Counted from the stretch's first letter, positions 35,898-44,520 are shown. The stretch is DNA of 64,000 bases from Methanococcus voltae PS (GCF_024807035.1 NZ_JANUCQ010000002.1:248001-312000); one strand, 5' to 3'. The notes: a model not told the origin generated them from the letters alone. Program-made: numbers and translations.

Positions 35898-36188
35898 AAT
35901 TTATTTTTTAATTTATTTCTGTTATTTTTATAGTTTAGTTTATAGTTTAGTTTATAGTTTATTTTAAATTATTAGTTTAATTATCATTCTTTTATATATG
36001 AAAAATAATATATTGTTTGATGCAATAATAATTGAAAATGATTTTGATTTAAACTTATTTTAATTATTAGAATAATTTTTAATTACATAAAATATTGCAA
36101 ACTATTATACGATAAAAATTAGAAAAATTTACATGCTGTGTTTAATTTACACTATACACAATAAATAAAAAAGTACCTAGGGTGTACT
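35898..36188. other. Intergenic region with tatagttta repeats
   Basis: T-rich DNA follows the dehydrogenase stop, then three near-copies of tatagtttagtt at about 35928-35956, then AT-rich sequence before the DedA gene. No gene seen; the T-rich part may terminate the glycan operon. Confidence 0.4.
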
Positions 36189-36707
36189 ATGAGTATAGAA
36201 TTGTCTACATTTATTAACCCATTTGTCGATTTAGGACTTTATTTAGTACAAAAATACGGTGTTTGGGCTATATTCGTATTAGGATTTACAGAATCAATAT
36301 TTCAACCATTTCCTACCGAAATATTTATGATTCCCGGTCTTACTTTTGGTTTAAATTGGTTTTGGGTACTTTTAGCTTCAACGGTTGGTAGTACTCTTGG
36401 AGCAATTGTTACATACCACCTTGCATCAAGATATGGGGAACGATGGTATCATAAATTTTTTAAAAGCGATAAATACTATGAAAAGACCAATCGTTTTTTA
36501 GAAAAATGGGGTCCTATGGGCATTATCGTTGTAGGTGTTACACCGATACCTTTTGAACTAATCTGTTGGTCAGCTAGTGCTTTTAAAATGCCATTTAAAA
36601 CGTATATCATTGCCGTTATAATTAGTAGAGTTTTAAAACATGGCGCAATAGTTGCGCCTTTTGGTTTATACGCATTTTTAAAATCACATGGTATTTGGCC
36701 ATTTTAA
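36189..36707 (+). CDS. DedA/VTT-domain membrane protein
   Basis: A 172-residue membrane protein of the DedA (SNARE-associated/VTT) family. Seen: the N-terminal LGLYLVQKYGVWAIFVLGFTE, the family motif FQPFPTEIFMIPG, a middle GSTLGAIVTYHLASRYGERW segment (G-x-x-x-G-Y-x-x-G-R-like), and VVGVTPIPFELICWSAS followed by a last membrane helix. Four to five hydrophobic segments. DedA proteins are thought to flip polyprenyl-phosphate or phospholipid, which would fit a neighbouring glycan locus, but no partner gene is adjacent. The ATG is preceded by a GGTGTACT site. Confidence 0.88.
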   Translation: MSIELSTFINPFVDLGLYLVQKYGVWAIFVLGFTESIFQPFPTEIFMIPGLTFGLNWFWVLLASTVGSTLGAIVTYHLASRYGERWYHKFFKSDKYYEKTNRFLEKWGPMGIIVVGVTPIPFELICWSASAFKMPFKTYIIAVIISRVLKHGAIVAPFGLYAFLKSHGIWPF

Positions 36708-36845
36708 AATACTATAAAATATCAAAACATGAAAATTGTTATTGTTATTGTTATTTTTATAGAATCCCATAAAAAAATTGAATCCCTTATCTTTAAATAT
36801 TTTAAAAAACTATATAATTGTAAATTAAATTAGGTGGTAGTGAAT

Positions 36846-37145
36846 ATGTGTTTGGCAATACCTTCAAAAGTTGTTGAAATTTTTGAAGAAGATGGGGAAA
36901 AATACGCAGTTGCAGAATACAAAGGCGTTAAACAAAAAGCTAAATTGGCTTTACTTGAAGATGTAAGCGTTGGAGACTATGTATTGATACATACAGGTTA
37001 TGCTTTAGAAAAATTAAGCGAAGAAGATGCTAAAATAACCCTTGATACATGGGAAGACTTATTTGACGCTTTGGATGAAATGGAAGGAAAAAACGAAAAT
37101 GTTAACGTTCCAGAAGATTTAAAGGGAATTATGAAAAAAGAATAA
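36846..37145 (+). CDS. hypC: Hydrogenase maturation factor HypC
   Basis: Small chaperone (99 residues) that carries the Fe(CN)2CO unit to the large subunit of [NiFe]-hydrogenases. It begins [13 protein letters not shown] with the essential N-terminal Cys2, followed by [25 protein letters not shown], the conserved HypC core with the VGDYVxxHxGxA motif. The C-terminal tail after the core is acidic ([12 protein letters not shown]) and longer than in bacterial HypC. I set the start at the ATG encoding MCLAIP, preceded by GGTGGTAGTGA; earlier GTG codons in frame fall within that site. Confidence 0.92.
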   Translation: MCLAIPSKVVEIFEEDGEKYAVAEYKGVKQKAKLALLEDVSVGDYVLIHTGYALEKLSEEDAKITLDTWEDLFDALDEMEGKNENVNVPEDLKGIMKKE

Positions 37146-37288
37146 ATTACATAATTCAGAATATACATTAACAATAAATTACTATTTTAAATTTTATTTA
37201 AACGTGTTATTGATTATTATTTATTATTTATTAATTATTAATTACTAACTATCGATTAATTGCTAATTAAAATTTTACGGGGAATAAT

Positions 37289-37486
37289 TTGGTTAAAATA
37301 AAAATAGATTATAATTTCTGTAGTGGTTTAGATTGTGCAGAATGCGTTAATACGTGTCCCATGGAAATATTTGATATATCAAAGGATAAAATAATAACAA
37401 TTAATGAAGAAACTTGCGTATGGTGTAAAGTTTGCACGGATGTTTGTCCTAACGATTGTATTATATTAGATTTTGAATCAAATTAA
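37289..37486 (+). CDS. Small ferredoxin, two [4Fe-4S] clusters predicted
   Basis: A 65-residue ferredoxin. The second cluster motif is canonical: CVWCKVCTDVCP. The first reads CSGLDCAECVNTCP, so it has four residues instead of two between the first and second cysteine, a spacing seen in a subset of methanogen ferredoxins. The total is eight or more cysteines in the two motifs. It starts with TTG, preceded by GGGGAATAA. It is a single gene, convergent with the enolase-like gene. Its electron partners cannot be told from the sequence. Confidence 0.88.
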   Translation: MVKIKIDYNFCSGLDCAECVNTCPMEIFDISKDKIITINEETCVWCKVCTDVCPNDCIILDFESN

Positions 37487-37576
37487 AAATAAAAATAAAA
37501 ATAAAAAATTAAAAAAGATAATATATAAAAAAATAAGATAGCATAATTTATTTTAAAGATTTTTTAAATATTTATT

Positions 37577-38515
37577 TTAAAATCTTGTAACATTTGGATT
37601 TTTTAGAACTCTTTCTACATTCCAAAGTTCGTTTAAAATTTTAGATGTTAAGCATGTTTTTATTATTGGCACTTTAAAACCTATTGCCAAATGCGCGAAA
37701 GATGTATTTTCCGAATCTATCATTGGCGTAATACCTGCATTTGTCATATAGCTTATCAAATATTTCATTTCTGTTAAAGAACCCGTTGTATATGGATTTA
37801 TTTTTGAAATATCGGCTTCTTCGTCCATACATTCAGTACATAACAAACCATCGAAATCTACAATCTCATTTGCTTCTAAATAATCTAAACCTTCTATTCT
37901 TTGGTCGTAATTGGTTATTTTTGCACCCATTAGGATATCCAAGTCTTCTTCTTCTGCAATATTTGATATTATTTCGGAAAAGTCGTCTATATTATCAAAA
38001 ATAGACTTGCAGACGAATTCGCCTTCCATGTTTCTAGATTGGTATTTAGGATATATATTTCCAATGATGAATTCATAAATATGTATCATTTCCCCTATTG
38101 ATTCCGCCATGGGAAATACGATTAATTGATTACCTTTTTTATCTGACAAGATTGGACAACTTACCACGGGCAAATCAGATGATAAAATACCGCCTATGTG
38201 TTTAAACATTGGTATATTAATACTGTTTGATGCAGCTCTGGCCACACTAACCGATGCACTCATTGTAATCATAGGATTATCCACATTTGTGTCACAAATT
38301 ATTGCGTCAATGAAATCCTGGTCATATGCAGGATATCCTACGATTTCAGGAGCTATTACATTTTCAATGTCCGAAATTACATATTCTGGATTATCCACAT
38401 CTATAACATCGTACCCTATCCCTTTTTCGGTTATTGTGGATATTTTAACCTGAATTTTGGAATTTTTGAATACTTTCTTTGCAGTTACTCTTTTTATAGC
38501 TGTTTCATATTCCAA
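37577..38515 (-). CDS. Enolase-like protein, catalytically degenerate
   Basis: A 312-residue protein against about 420-430 for archaeal enolase. The N-terminal part aligns with enolase: NVIAPEIVGYPAYDQDFIDA and SASVSVARAASNSINIPMFK, followed by GG near residue 110. The C-terminal part aligns with the enolase end: TTGSLTEMKYLISYMTNAGI and PIIKTCLTSKILNELWNVER. But the loop with the enolase SHRSGETED motif reads PMIDSENTSFAHLA and the central barrel section with the Mg ligands is largely missing. So glycolytic activity is unlikely. Enolase genes often follow rpoN and rpoK in archaeal ribosomal clusters, which suggests that this is a relic or repurposed copy in the ancestral position. Confidence 0.8.
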   Translation of the reverse strand: MEYETAIKRVTAKKVFKNSKIQVKISTITEKGIGYDVIDVDNPEYVISDIENVIAPEIVGYPAYDQDFIDAIICDTNVDNPMITMSASVSVARAASNSINIPMFKHIGGILSSDLPVVSCPILSDKKGNQLIVFPMAESIGEMIHIYEFIIGNIYPKYQSRNMEGEFVCKSIFDNIDDFSEIISNIAEEEDLDILMGAKITNYDQRIEGLDYLEANEIVDFDGLLCTECMDEEADISKINPYTTGSLTEMKYLISYMTNAGITPMIDSENTSFAHLAIGFKVPIIKTCLTSKILNELWNVERVLKNPNVTRF

Positions 38516-38748
38516 ATAAATCCCCTGTTTTGATTTTTAAATTATTATAGTATCAATAGTGATAATAGCATTATTAATAATAAATTAATAGATTAGTAAA
38601 TATTGGTAAAATTAGACGAAATAAAGCTTTGTTTATTTGATTATTAGCCGATAAATTAGTATTAGTAAATAACAACTAAGGAAAATTAATAGAAATTTGA
38701 GAAAATTATAGGTATATATATTTATTTAAATAATTAATAATATTGATA
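38516..38748. other. Intergenic region between the enolase-like gene and rpoK
   Basis: AT-rich DNA without a plausible gene. The minus strand has weak TATA-like strings, so a separate promoter for the enolase-like gene is possible but not convincing. Confidence 0.3.
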
Positions 38749-38934
38749 TTATTCATCTAATTTAATAACTTTAGGTTTTTTGATTGTTAAGGGTACAACC
38801 TCTTTGGTTACCTCTTCAATTGCTAAATCTAAAGAAGAACTACTTTCTGAATCGACTGTAGTTGGTGCTCCACCGGAAATTTGCAAGGCTCTTGAACCTA
38901 TTAATCTCGCTTTTTCAAATTTTGTATAGCTCAA
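38749..38934 (-). CDS. rpoK: DNA-directed RNA polymerase subunit K (Rpb6/omega homologue)
   Basis: A 61-residue subunit that stabilises the polymerase core. Seen: SYTKFEKARLIGSRALQISG, the Rpb6/omega family segment with the ARxxGxRAxQ(I/L)S(x)GAP pattern, and EEVTKEVVPLTIKKP near the C-terminus. The start is TTG, preceded by GGTGATTTT at the usual spacing. The gene follows rpoN by 39 bp on the same strand. The same GGTGATTTTTTG start pattern is found for rpoD. Confidence 0.92.
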   Translation of the reverse strand: MSYTKFEKARLIGSRALQISGGAPTTVDSESSSSLDLAIEEVTKEVVPLTIKKPKVIKLDE

Positions 38935-38973
38935 AAAATCACCCGCACGTAATTGTGAGTAAGATTAAATTAT

Positions 38974-39180
38974 TTATTTGTATTCCATAACATCGTCAAA
39001 TAAATCTTTGTTATTTTGTAATCTATGAGATGCAAACATTCTTCTACAACAGTATTTTGTGATTTGCAAGTCATCTAAAATATCGTCTGGTTTTTCCCCA
39101 TTACTAAGTCTTTCGTGGTATTCTTCGTATACTTCAGAAACGACAGTTCCACAAGAAAAGCATCTAACCGGAAACATCAT
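38974..39180 (-). CDS. rpoN: DNA-directed RNA polymerase subunit N
   Basis: A 68-residue zinc-binding subunit homologous to Rpb10. The zinc ligands are in MMFPVRCFSCGTVVSEVYEE (CxxC, residues 7 and 10) and ITKYCCRRMFASH (residues 44 and 45), the unusual double Cys typical of this subunit. The ATG pair is preceded by GGTGATAAC. It sits between rps9 and rpoK. Confidence 0.97.
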   Translation of the reverse strand: MMFPVRCFSCGTVVSEVYEEYHERLSNGEKPDDILDDLQITKYCCRRMFASHRLQNNKDLFDDVMEYK

Positions 39181-39618
39181 GTTATCACCTTTTGCCGGTA
39201 ATTATTAAGTGTTTAAAGTGTATTGATTCTCATTAATATTTATTAAGCTATTATTTATTAATATCTATTTTATGATACATATTTATGATACGTACTTATG
39301 ATAGATATGTCTTACCGTACGTTTTATATCGTCAATATTAAAATTATAATTGTTAAACATAATGTTAATAAAGTTAAATCTGATAAAAAACTTAAAAACT
39401 TAAAATCTAAAGCTTAAACTTAGTAAACCATAATTTCTTAATATATTATTATTTTACTAATTGAAATGGATATTAATAACCCAATAAACTTAATAAGATT
39501 AATAATAGTAAAATCTAAAACTTAAAAATCAATAATTATTCAATATATATCTAATTTATAATTCAATTTATAATTCATAAAAGTAAAAGTAAAATCTAAA
39601 AGATAAATAGTAAATAAT
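39181..39618. other. 438-bp intergenic region between rps9 and rpoN
   Basis: AT-rich, with irregular repeats like tatgatacatatt / tatgatacgtactt / tatgatagatatg at about 39270-39310. No gene or RNA is recognised. A gap of this size within an otherwise tight cluster suggests a separate rpoN-rpoK promoter, but no box A stands out. Confidence 0.4.
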
Positions 39619-40023
39619 TTATCTGTATGATTTTTGTCTTTTAGCTCTTGGACCTTTTGAAGACTTACTTGGTTTGTGTGGTTCAGTTCTTCTTGCGTCG
39701 CTAACTAACATTGTTCTGTCGTAAGCTAAGTACTTATCTTTTAATTCGAGGTTTCCTACGAATTCTACGATTGCTTTACCTAAAGCAGTTCTTGCTGCTT
39801 CTGCTTGACCAACAGCACCGCCACCTTTAACGTCGATGTCGATGTTAATGTTGTTTATTTCTTCACCAGCTAAGATAACAGGTTCCATTAACTTCATTTT
39901 TAAGTATTTTGACTCTGTTAACTCAATAGGTTTTTTATTAATTCTAATTCTTCCGTTTCCTTCTTTAGCAGTAGCTCTTGCAACTGCAGTTCTTCTTTTT
40001 CCTACTGTATTGATAACTTTCAC
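39619..40023 (-). CDS. rps9: 30S ribosomal protein S9
   Basis: A 134-residue archaeal uS9. Seen: [20 protein letters not shown], the S9 start; [20 protein letters not shown]; and the basic C-terminus [17 protein letters not shown], the conserved tail ending in KxSYR. It starts with GTG preceded by GGTGATTTAGC. It lies 16 bp after rpl13 on the same strand. Confidence 0.97.
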   Translation of the reverse strand: MKVINTVGKRRTAVARATAKEGNGRIRINKKPIELTESKYLKMKLMEPVILAGEEINNINIDIDVKGGGAVGQAEAARTALGKAIVEFVGNLELKDKYLAYDRTMLVSDARRTEPHKPSKSSKGPRAKRQKSYR

Positions 40024-40039
40024 GCTAAATCACCTCAAA

Positions 40040-40453
40040 TTAAAATTTAGCACCTAAGAAGCTACTTAGTTCTCCCAAAGTTACGTACTTGTTGGTTTTT
40101 GGCATTGAACCTAAAATGATATCTGCTTCAACACCTGCAGGAGCTCCTACTTCAACTTTGATGTTTTTGAAAGCTGCTACTCCTCTTGGTTTTTTGTAAG
40201 GGAGCATGCCTCTAATAACTCTTCTTAATATGTCTTCTGGTCTTCTTGGGAATTTTGGACCCATTTTTTTAGGGTTGGAAATACTTTTTCTGTTTCTTAA
40301 TTGCACGTATTTTTGGAAAACAAATTCTTTGCTACCAGTCATAATTGCTTTTTCAGCGTTGATAATGGTAACTTCTTCACCGCTTAATGCAACCTTAGCA
40401 ACGTATGAAGCTAATCTTCCAACTACAGCGTTTTCAGCATTAATAACAACCAT
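40040..40453 (-). CDS. rpl13: 50S ribosomal protein L13
   Basis: A 137-residue uL13. Seen: VVINAENAVVGRLASYVAKV at the N-terminus, GPKFPRRPEDILRRVIRGML in the centre, and PYKKPRGVAAFKNIKV. Rbs GGTGGATAA precedes the ATG. It is followed closely by rps9 and lies in the standard archaeal L18e-L13-S9 order. Confidence 0.97.
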   Translation of the reverse strand: MVVINAENAVVGRLASYVAKVALSGEEVTIINAEKAIMTGSKEFVFQKYVQLRNRKSISNPKKMGPKFPRRPEDILRRVIRGMLPYKKPRGVAAFKNIKVEVGAPAGVEADIILGSMPKTNKYVTLGELSSFLGAKF

Positions 40454-40589
40454 GCTTATCCACCTTTCGTGTTTATCGTTCGTATATTATTCATATTGTA
40501 ATTACGAGTATAATTAGTATAACTATTGTAAATAACTATATTGTTATATTAGCTAATAATAATATAATAAGAAATTTTAAAAATCTCAA

Positions 40590-40952
40590 TTATGCCATTA
40601 TAACTACTTTTGAACCTTTAGGGTTTTGCTCTACGAGTTCTGGGATTGTTATGCATTTTCCACCGGCAGCTTCAATAGCTAATTTAGCGGTGTTTGAAAA
40701 ATTAAATGCAGCTACTGTAACATTTTGTTTTAATGAACCAGCACCTAAAACTTTTCCAGCTACTACGATTGTATCATTTTCTGAAGCATATCTGTTTATT
40801 TTACTGATATTTACTTCTGCTCTTCTTCTTGAAGGTTTTGCCATTCTTTTAGCAACGTCTTTCCAAATTGGTGCCTCATTTTTAAAAGCTGCTTCTTTTA
40901 AGAATTGTACCAATCCGTGTACTTCAGGGTTTGTTGCAAGTAACTTTCTCAT
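40590..40952 (-). CDS. rpl18e: 50S ribosomal protein L18e
   Basis: A 120-residue eL18. Seen: MRKLLATNPEVHGLVQFLKE, SRRRAEVNISKINRYASEND, and GKVLGAGSLKQNVTVAAFNF with the L18e/L15 family core. I set the start at the ATG in MRKLL, preceded by GGTGAAAATC; the longer frame starts four codons upstream inside that site. Transcribed with rpl13 and rps9. Confidence 0.95.
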   Translation of the reverse strand: MRKLLATNPEVHGLVQFLKEAAFKNEAPIWKDVAKRMAKPSRRRAEVNISKINRYASENDTIVVAGKVLGAGSLKQNVTVAAFNFSNTAKLAIEAAGGKCITIPELVEQNPKGSKVVIMA

Positions 40953-41133
40953 GATTTTCACCATGTCATGTTTGATTATCTTATCATTTTTCTAATATTA
41001 AATATTTATGAATAATCTAATAATATTATAAATAATATTGTTTCGTGAAATTTTTGGAATTAATTATATCAAATATTTGACATATTTGAGATAGTTAACT
41101 AATATATGTCCATATATGTATTTTATTTTGTTT

Positions 41134-41712
41134 TTAATTAAATACATGACTTTCTAATTCAATTAAGCATGTTTCGGCCTTATTTTTAAGAATTTCTAAT
41201 GCAGACCTTATTAAATCCTCAGCTTCCATGTTTTTGTGTGATTCTATCTTAAACTCTACGAGGTTATCTTCGAGTTGTTTATATACCACGTTGCATGGTT
41301 GCCATTTTGAATGAATTTTACCGGTTCCTACCAATGCTTCACATTCAGCTTCTAATTTCTGACCGTCTAACAATTTAACCAAAGGTATATTATCAAAAGC
41401 AGGTTCTCCAACTTCTGATTTTAAATCTGATGAGTAAACTGTGCAAGGTCCTTCTTTAGATACCACAAATGTTATTAATTCATCAGAACTTACTGGTTTT
41501 CCTTTTATTGGTACCATACCTAACCTATGAGCTAAAACTTCATCATACATTGATGATGTGTTTTCATAGAAAAAAACATTTTCTATAGCATAAGTTGGTA
41601 ATTCTGATATCATTATTCTTCTTAATGCACTGGAAAAAGACAAAGGAGCTTCAACTTTTATAGTTATAATCTCTCCGGTTCTTTTTACCTCTTTTTGCAT
41701 ATCAGTTATCAA
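41134..41712 (-). CDS. rpoD: DNA-directed RNA polymerase subunit D
   Basis: Alpha-like platform subunit (Rpb3 homologue), 192 residues. Seen: KVEAPLSFSSALRRIMISEL, the RNA polymerase alpha-type dimerisation segment; PTYAIENVFFYENTSS; LAHRLGMVPI; and the C-terminal ALEILKNKAETCLIEL. There is no ferredoxin-like cysteine insertion, unlike RpoD of many archaea. I set the start at the TTG preceded by GGTGATTTT; two ATG/TTG upstream codons fall on or before that site and an ATG five codons downstream lacks one. It lies between rps11 and rpl18e. Confidence 0.93.
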   Translation of the reverse strand: MITDMQKEVKRTGEIITIKVEAPLSFSSALRRIMISELPTYAIENVFFYENTSSMYDEVLAHRLGMVPIKGKPVSSDELITFVVSKEGPCTVYSSDLKSEVGEPAFDNIPLVKLLDGQKLEAECEALVGTGKIHSKWQPCNVVYKQLEDNLVEFKIESHKNMEAEDLIRSALEILKNKAETCLIELESHVFN

Positions 41713-41918
41713 AAAAATCACCAAATCAATTTCATAACAATTTCATAAATATTTAATAACTACGTAATGGGTATTTATTGTCCAATTATCTAATAAATTA
41801 TCTAATAAATTAACCCTAAACTTATTATAAACTTTAATTCTAAAATATAGGAATAATTAAAAGTAAAATTGATTAATTTATTCGCTATACTTTTGAATAA
41901 ATTTATAAATTAGATTAA

Positions 41919-42293
41919 TTATCTGTTTTTCCTTTTAGGTGTTGTACCATCGTGTGGAATTGGGGTAGCATCTTCGATTCTACCGATTCTAATTCCTGCT
42001 CTTGATAAAGCTCTGATAGCTGCTTGAGCACCTGGTCCTGGATTTTTGGATTTTTGTCCACCAGTACCTCTTACTTTAACGTGAACGTGGTCAATACCTT
42101 TATCTCTGATTAAATCAGCGATTTTGAATGCTGCTTGCATTGCTGCGTAAGGTGATGACTCATCTCTCTGGTTTCTTACAATCATACCACCAGATACCTT
42201 AGCAATTGTTTCTGAACCTGTTACGTCTGTAACATGAAGTATTGTGTTGTTGTATGATGCGTATATGTGCACTACTCCCCATTTTTGACTCAT
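41919..42293 (-). CDS. rps11: 30S ribosomal protein S11
   Basis: A 124-residue uS11. Seen: [60 protein letters not shown] and the C-terminal [15 protein letters not shown]. The ATG is preceded by GGTGATTAA, and the gene starts 9 bp after the rps4 stop. Confidence 0.98.
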   Translation of the reverse strand: MSQKWGVVHIYASYNNTILHVTDVTGSETIAKVSGGMIVRNQRDESSPYAAMQAAFKIADLIRDKGIDHVHVKVRGTGGQKSKNPGPGAQAAIRALSRAGIRIGRIEDATPIPHDGTTPKRKNR

Positions 42294-42302
42294 TTAATCA
42301 CC

Positions 42303-42839
42303 TTATTGTTTTTCGTCTGCAACGGCTTTTGTTCTTTCAGGATGATTTTCAGCAGCCAATGGTGAAATACCCACATATGAAATAGCATCATTTTCTTCAA
42401 GTGCAACTAAGTATGAAGGGGATGATACTTTTCTACCGTTAACTGCAATGTGACCGTGTACGATAAATTGTCTTGCTTGTTTTGGCGTTCTTGCTAAACC
42501 GTTTTTGTACACAATTGTTTGTAATCTTCTATCTAAGATACTTTCAATATTTAATGATAAGATGTGGTCTAATGTTGGCTCTTGTTCAACTAAGATACCG
42601 TATCTTTTCAAAACAGCGAATAACTGAACAGCTTCTTTAGCACCTTGTGCAGTTGTGTTGCTGATAAGTTTTCTTGCTTGTCTTCTGTAGTTTCTTAATT
42701 GTGTTTCCATTTTCCACAATTCTTTTTTATTTGTTAAACCATACTTTTGACTTAAATCTCTTTCCTTGTTTATTCTTTCGCCAATCCAAGGATGATTAGG
42801 TGTGTCGTATTTTTTACTTAACCTTCTTGGGTCTCCCAT
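42303..42839 (-). CDS. rps4: 30S ribosomal protein S4
   Basis: A 178-residue uS4. Seen: DPRRLSKKYDTPNHPWIGER at the N-terminus, LRNYRRQARKLISNT, and the S4 RNA-binding domain RRLQTIVYKNGLARTPKQAR and QFIVHGHIAVNGRKVSSPSY. I set the start at the ATG in MGDPRRLS after AGGTGAAAAC; the open frame runs eight codons further upstream with no better start. Confidence 0.97.
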   Translation of the reverse strand: MGDPRRLSKKYDTPNHPWIGERINKERDLSQKYGLTNKKELWKMETQLRNYRRQARKLISNTTAQGAKEAVQLFAVLKRYGILVEQEPTLDHILSLNIESILDRRLQTIVYKNGLARTPKQARQFIVHGHIAVNGRKVSSPSYLVALEENDAISYVGISPLAAENHPERTKAVADEKQ

Positions 42840-43069
42840 GTTTTCACCTTTTTGCACTTGCATTTGCTTTTATTCGCATTTAATTGCATTTGCGTTCTGC
42901 CATGCTTAGGTCATTAGATAAATAGGTCTATCGACTTTAATATCGATTATATGTTATGCTATTGAATAAAGCACTCGTTTTTTACTAATTAAGTCTTTAC
43001 TAGAAATGTCATAAATACCTACAATACATAGGTAATGTAATGCTAGATATGAACATTAAAGCTACTCAA

Positions 43070-43519
43070 TTATTTTCTTCTTTTAACACCCATTGAGCTA
43101 CCTTTTCTGAATGAGCCTCTTGTTCTTTGGCCTCTACATGGTAATCTCAATTCGTGTCTGATACCCCTATAACATCTGAGTTTCTTCATTGTTGTGATAT
43201 CTTCTTGAACGGTCATTGTTAAATCTGTTTCGATAAGGTGTTTGTCTAACCCTGAATATACATCTTTTTTTCTGTTAAACATCCAAGATGGTATACCGTG
43301 TTTTGCTGGGTCTTCCAATACTGACTCGATTTTAGCTACTTCTGTATCACCAATGTAACCTGCTTGAACTTTAGGGTCCAACTCGGTTAATCTAATGATA
43401 GCTCTTGCCATTGCTCTACCAATACCTTTTATTTCTTGAAGAGCGTATTCTAAAGGACTTTCCCCTTTTAAATCTGTTTTAGATATTCTAATTCTGTGTC
43501 TAAATTCTGTTTGAGTCAC
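43070..43519 (-). CDS. rps13: 30S ribosomal protein S13
   Basis: A 149-residue uS13. Seen: TQTEFRHRIRISKTDLKGES, ALQEIKGIGRAMARAIIRL, and the C-terminal YRGIRHELRLPCRGQRTRGS followed by a basic tail. The start is GTG, preceded by a full GGAGGTG; the longer open frame upstream overlaps the tRNA-Ser gene and is not real. It is the first protein gene of the cluster, 56 bp after tRNA-Ser. Confidence 0.97.
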   Translation of the reverse strand: MTQTEFRHRIRISKTDLKGESPLEYALQEIKGIGRAMARAIIRLTELDPKVQAGYIGDTEVAKIESVLEDPAKHGIPSWMFNRKKDVYSGLDKHLIETDLTMTVQEDITTMKKLRCYRGIRHELRLPCRGQRTRGSFRKGSSMGVKRRK

Positions 43520-43575
43520 TCTTGCACCTCCAGAGATCTTCGTGTTTGATGACTGTAAAAAAAATAAAAAAGTGA

Positions 43576-43660
43576 CGCAGAGAGGGGGATTTGAACCCCC
43601 GAGAGGCAAAGCCTCATACGGGTTCCAGCCGTACGCCTTTCCGGGCTAGACTATCTCTGC
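43576..43660 (-). tRNA. tRNA-Ser (GGA)
   Basis: An 85-nt cloverleaf with acceptor stem GCAGAGA / TCTCTGC and discriminator G. The anticodon loop CTGGAAC gives anticodon GGA. A long variable arm (GAGGC TTT GCCTC) marks the serine class II type, and the T arm reads GGGGG TTCAAAT CCCCC. No CCA is encoded. It directly precedes rps13. Confidence 0.95.
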
Positions 43661-43692
43661 ACATCAACGTTTTTAAGTTTTCATTCGCTGTA

Positions 43693-43703
43693 CCATATAA
43701 AAG
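43693..43703 (-). promoter_or_regulatory. Box A promoter of tRNA-Ser / rps13 cluster
   Basis: The minus strand reads CTTTTATATGG, a good methanococcal TATA box 33 bp upstream of the mature tRNA 5' end. No separate promoter is visible between the tRNA and rps13, so both may be cotranscribed. Confidence 0.6.
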
Positions 43704-44372
43704 CATTTTGATTGTTAAGCGATAATTAATAAACTTATTAAACGAATATTGTAATTCTAACTACTTGTATTTATTAATTGTATTGATTAATTTTATTTAC
43801 TAAGCAAATGCTTAATTTTTTACCAACCATATCAAACTAGGGTTTCTGACTTCAACCATATAATCCATATGACTAATATATTCGTGTATAATCACATATA
43901 TTTGTATTTTGCACATTTTAAAAGGCAAATACCCGTATATTCACTTTAATATTAAATTTACAGACTTGGGAACCTAATTCAACCAATTAATACCTAAATA
44001 CATTGAAAATTACACTAAAAACTAAAATATAATTCCTAAATTTTGAAATACTGTCATTTAGAGTATAATTTAGTATATATTAAGTAATTCATTGTAATTA
44101 AATATATATCTGTGTTTCAGTCCCTTAATACTTCATCAAATACTATGTTAACTTTATTTATATAGATTTCGATTTAAATCTACCAATAACGTTAGTTATC
44201 GTATAGATTACGTGTTTCTCATTTATTATAATAATATACTATAGAGATGTTATTTATAATATATAAAGCTTTTTAAAACGCGTATATCGGAATATATGAA
44301 TTTTATAATTTAAAATAATTATTCTGTCAATTTTAAAATAGTATATGTAGATGTATGATAAATTATAGAAAA

Positions 44373-44382
44373 CTTTATATAG
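44373..44382 (+). promoter_or_regulatory. Box A promoter of tRNA-Cys
   Basis: CTTTATATAG lies about 54-63 bp upstream of the mature tRNA-Cys 5' end. A start about 25 bp downstream leaves a leader of about 30 nt; acgcaagt just before the tRNA resembles the box B-like TGCAAGT motif of methanococcal stable RNA genes. Confidence 0.5.
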
Positions 44383-44435
44383 TAGAATAGCCTTCCTATA
44401 CTTGTAAATAAAAGAAATAGCAAAAACACGCAAGT

Positions 44436-44509
44436 GCCAAGGTAGTCTAGTCCGGCGAGGCAGCGGACTGCAGATCCGCTTCAGAGGGGTTCAAATCCCT
44501 TCCTTGGCT
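44436..44509 (+). tRNA. tRNA-Cys (GCA)
   Basis: A 74-nt cloverleaf: acceptor stem GCCAAGG / CCTTGGC, discriminator T, anticodon stem GCGGA / TCCGC with loop CTGCAGA giving anticodon GCA. No CCA encoded. In methanococci this tRNA is normally charged via O-phosphoserine (SepRS/SepCysS), genes not in the window. Confidence 0.95.
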
Positions 44510-44520
44510 TTTTTTATTTT
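44508..44520 (+). terminator. Oligo-T terminator of tRNA-Cys
   Basis: The run ctttttttatttt starts at the tRNA 3' end, a typical archaeal T-tract terminator. Confidence 0.55.

Larger units (their letters stand above)
43661..44435. other. 775-bp gap between divergent tRNA-Ser and tRNA-Cys
   Basis: The longest gap without a gene in the window. It holds the two tRNA promoters at its ends. Around 43840-43990 the sequence is less AT-rich than nearby intergenic DNA (for example aactagggtttctgact and agacttgggaacctaa), which might be remains of a gene or a small RNA, but I see no convincing frame or fold. Confidence 0.4.

Noticed and set aside
43520-43609. Upstream extension of the rps13 frame
   Set aside because: It overlaps the tRNA-Ser gene; a GTG start with a full GGAGGTG site at 43519 gives the normal S13 N-terminus.
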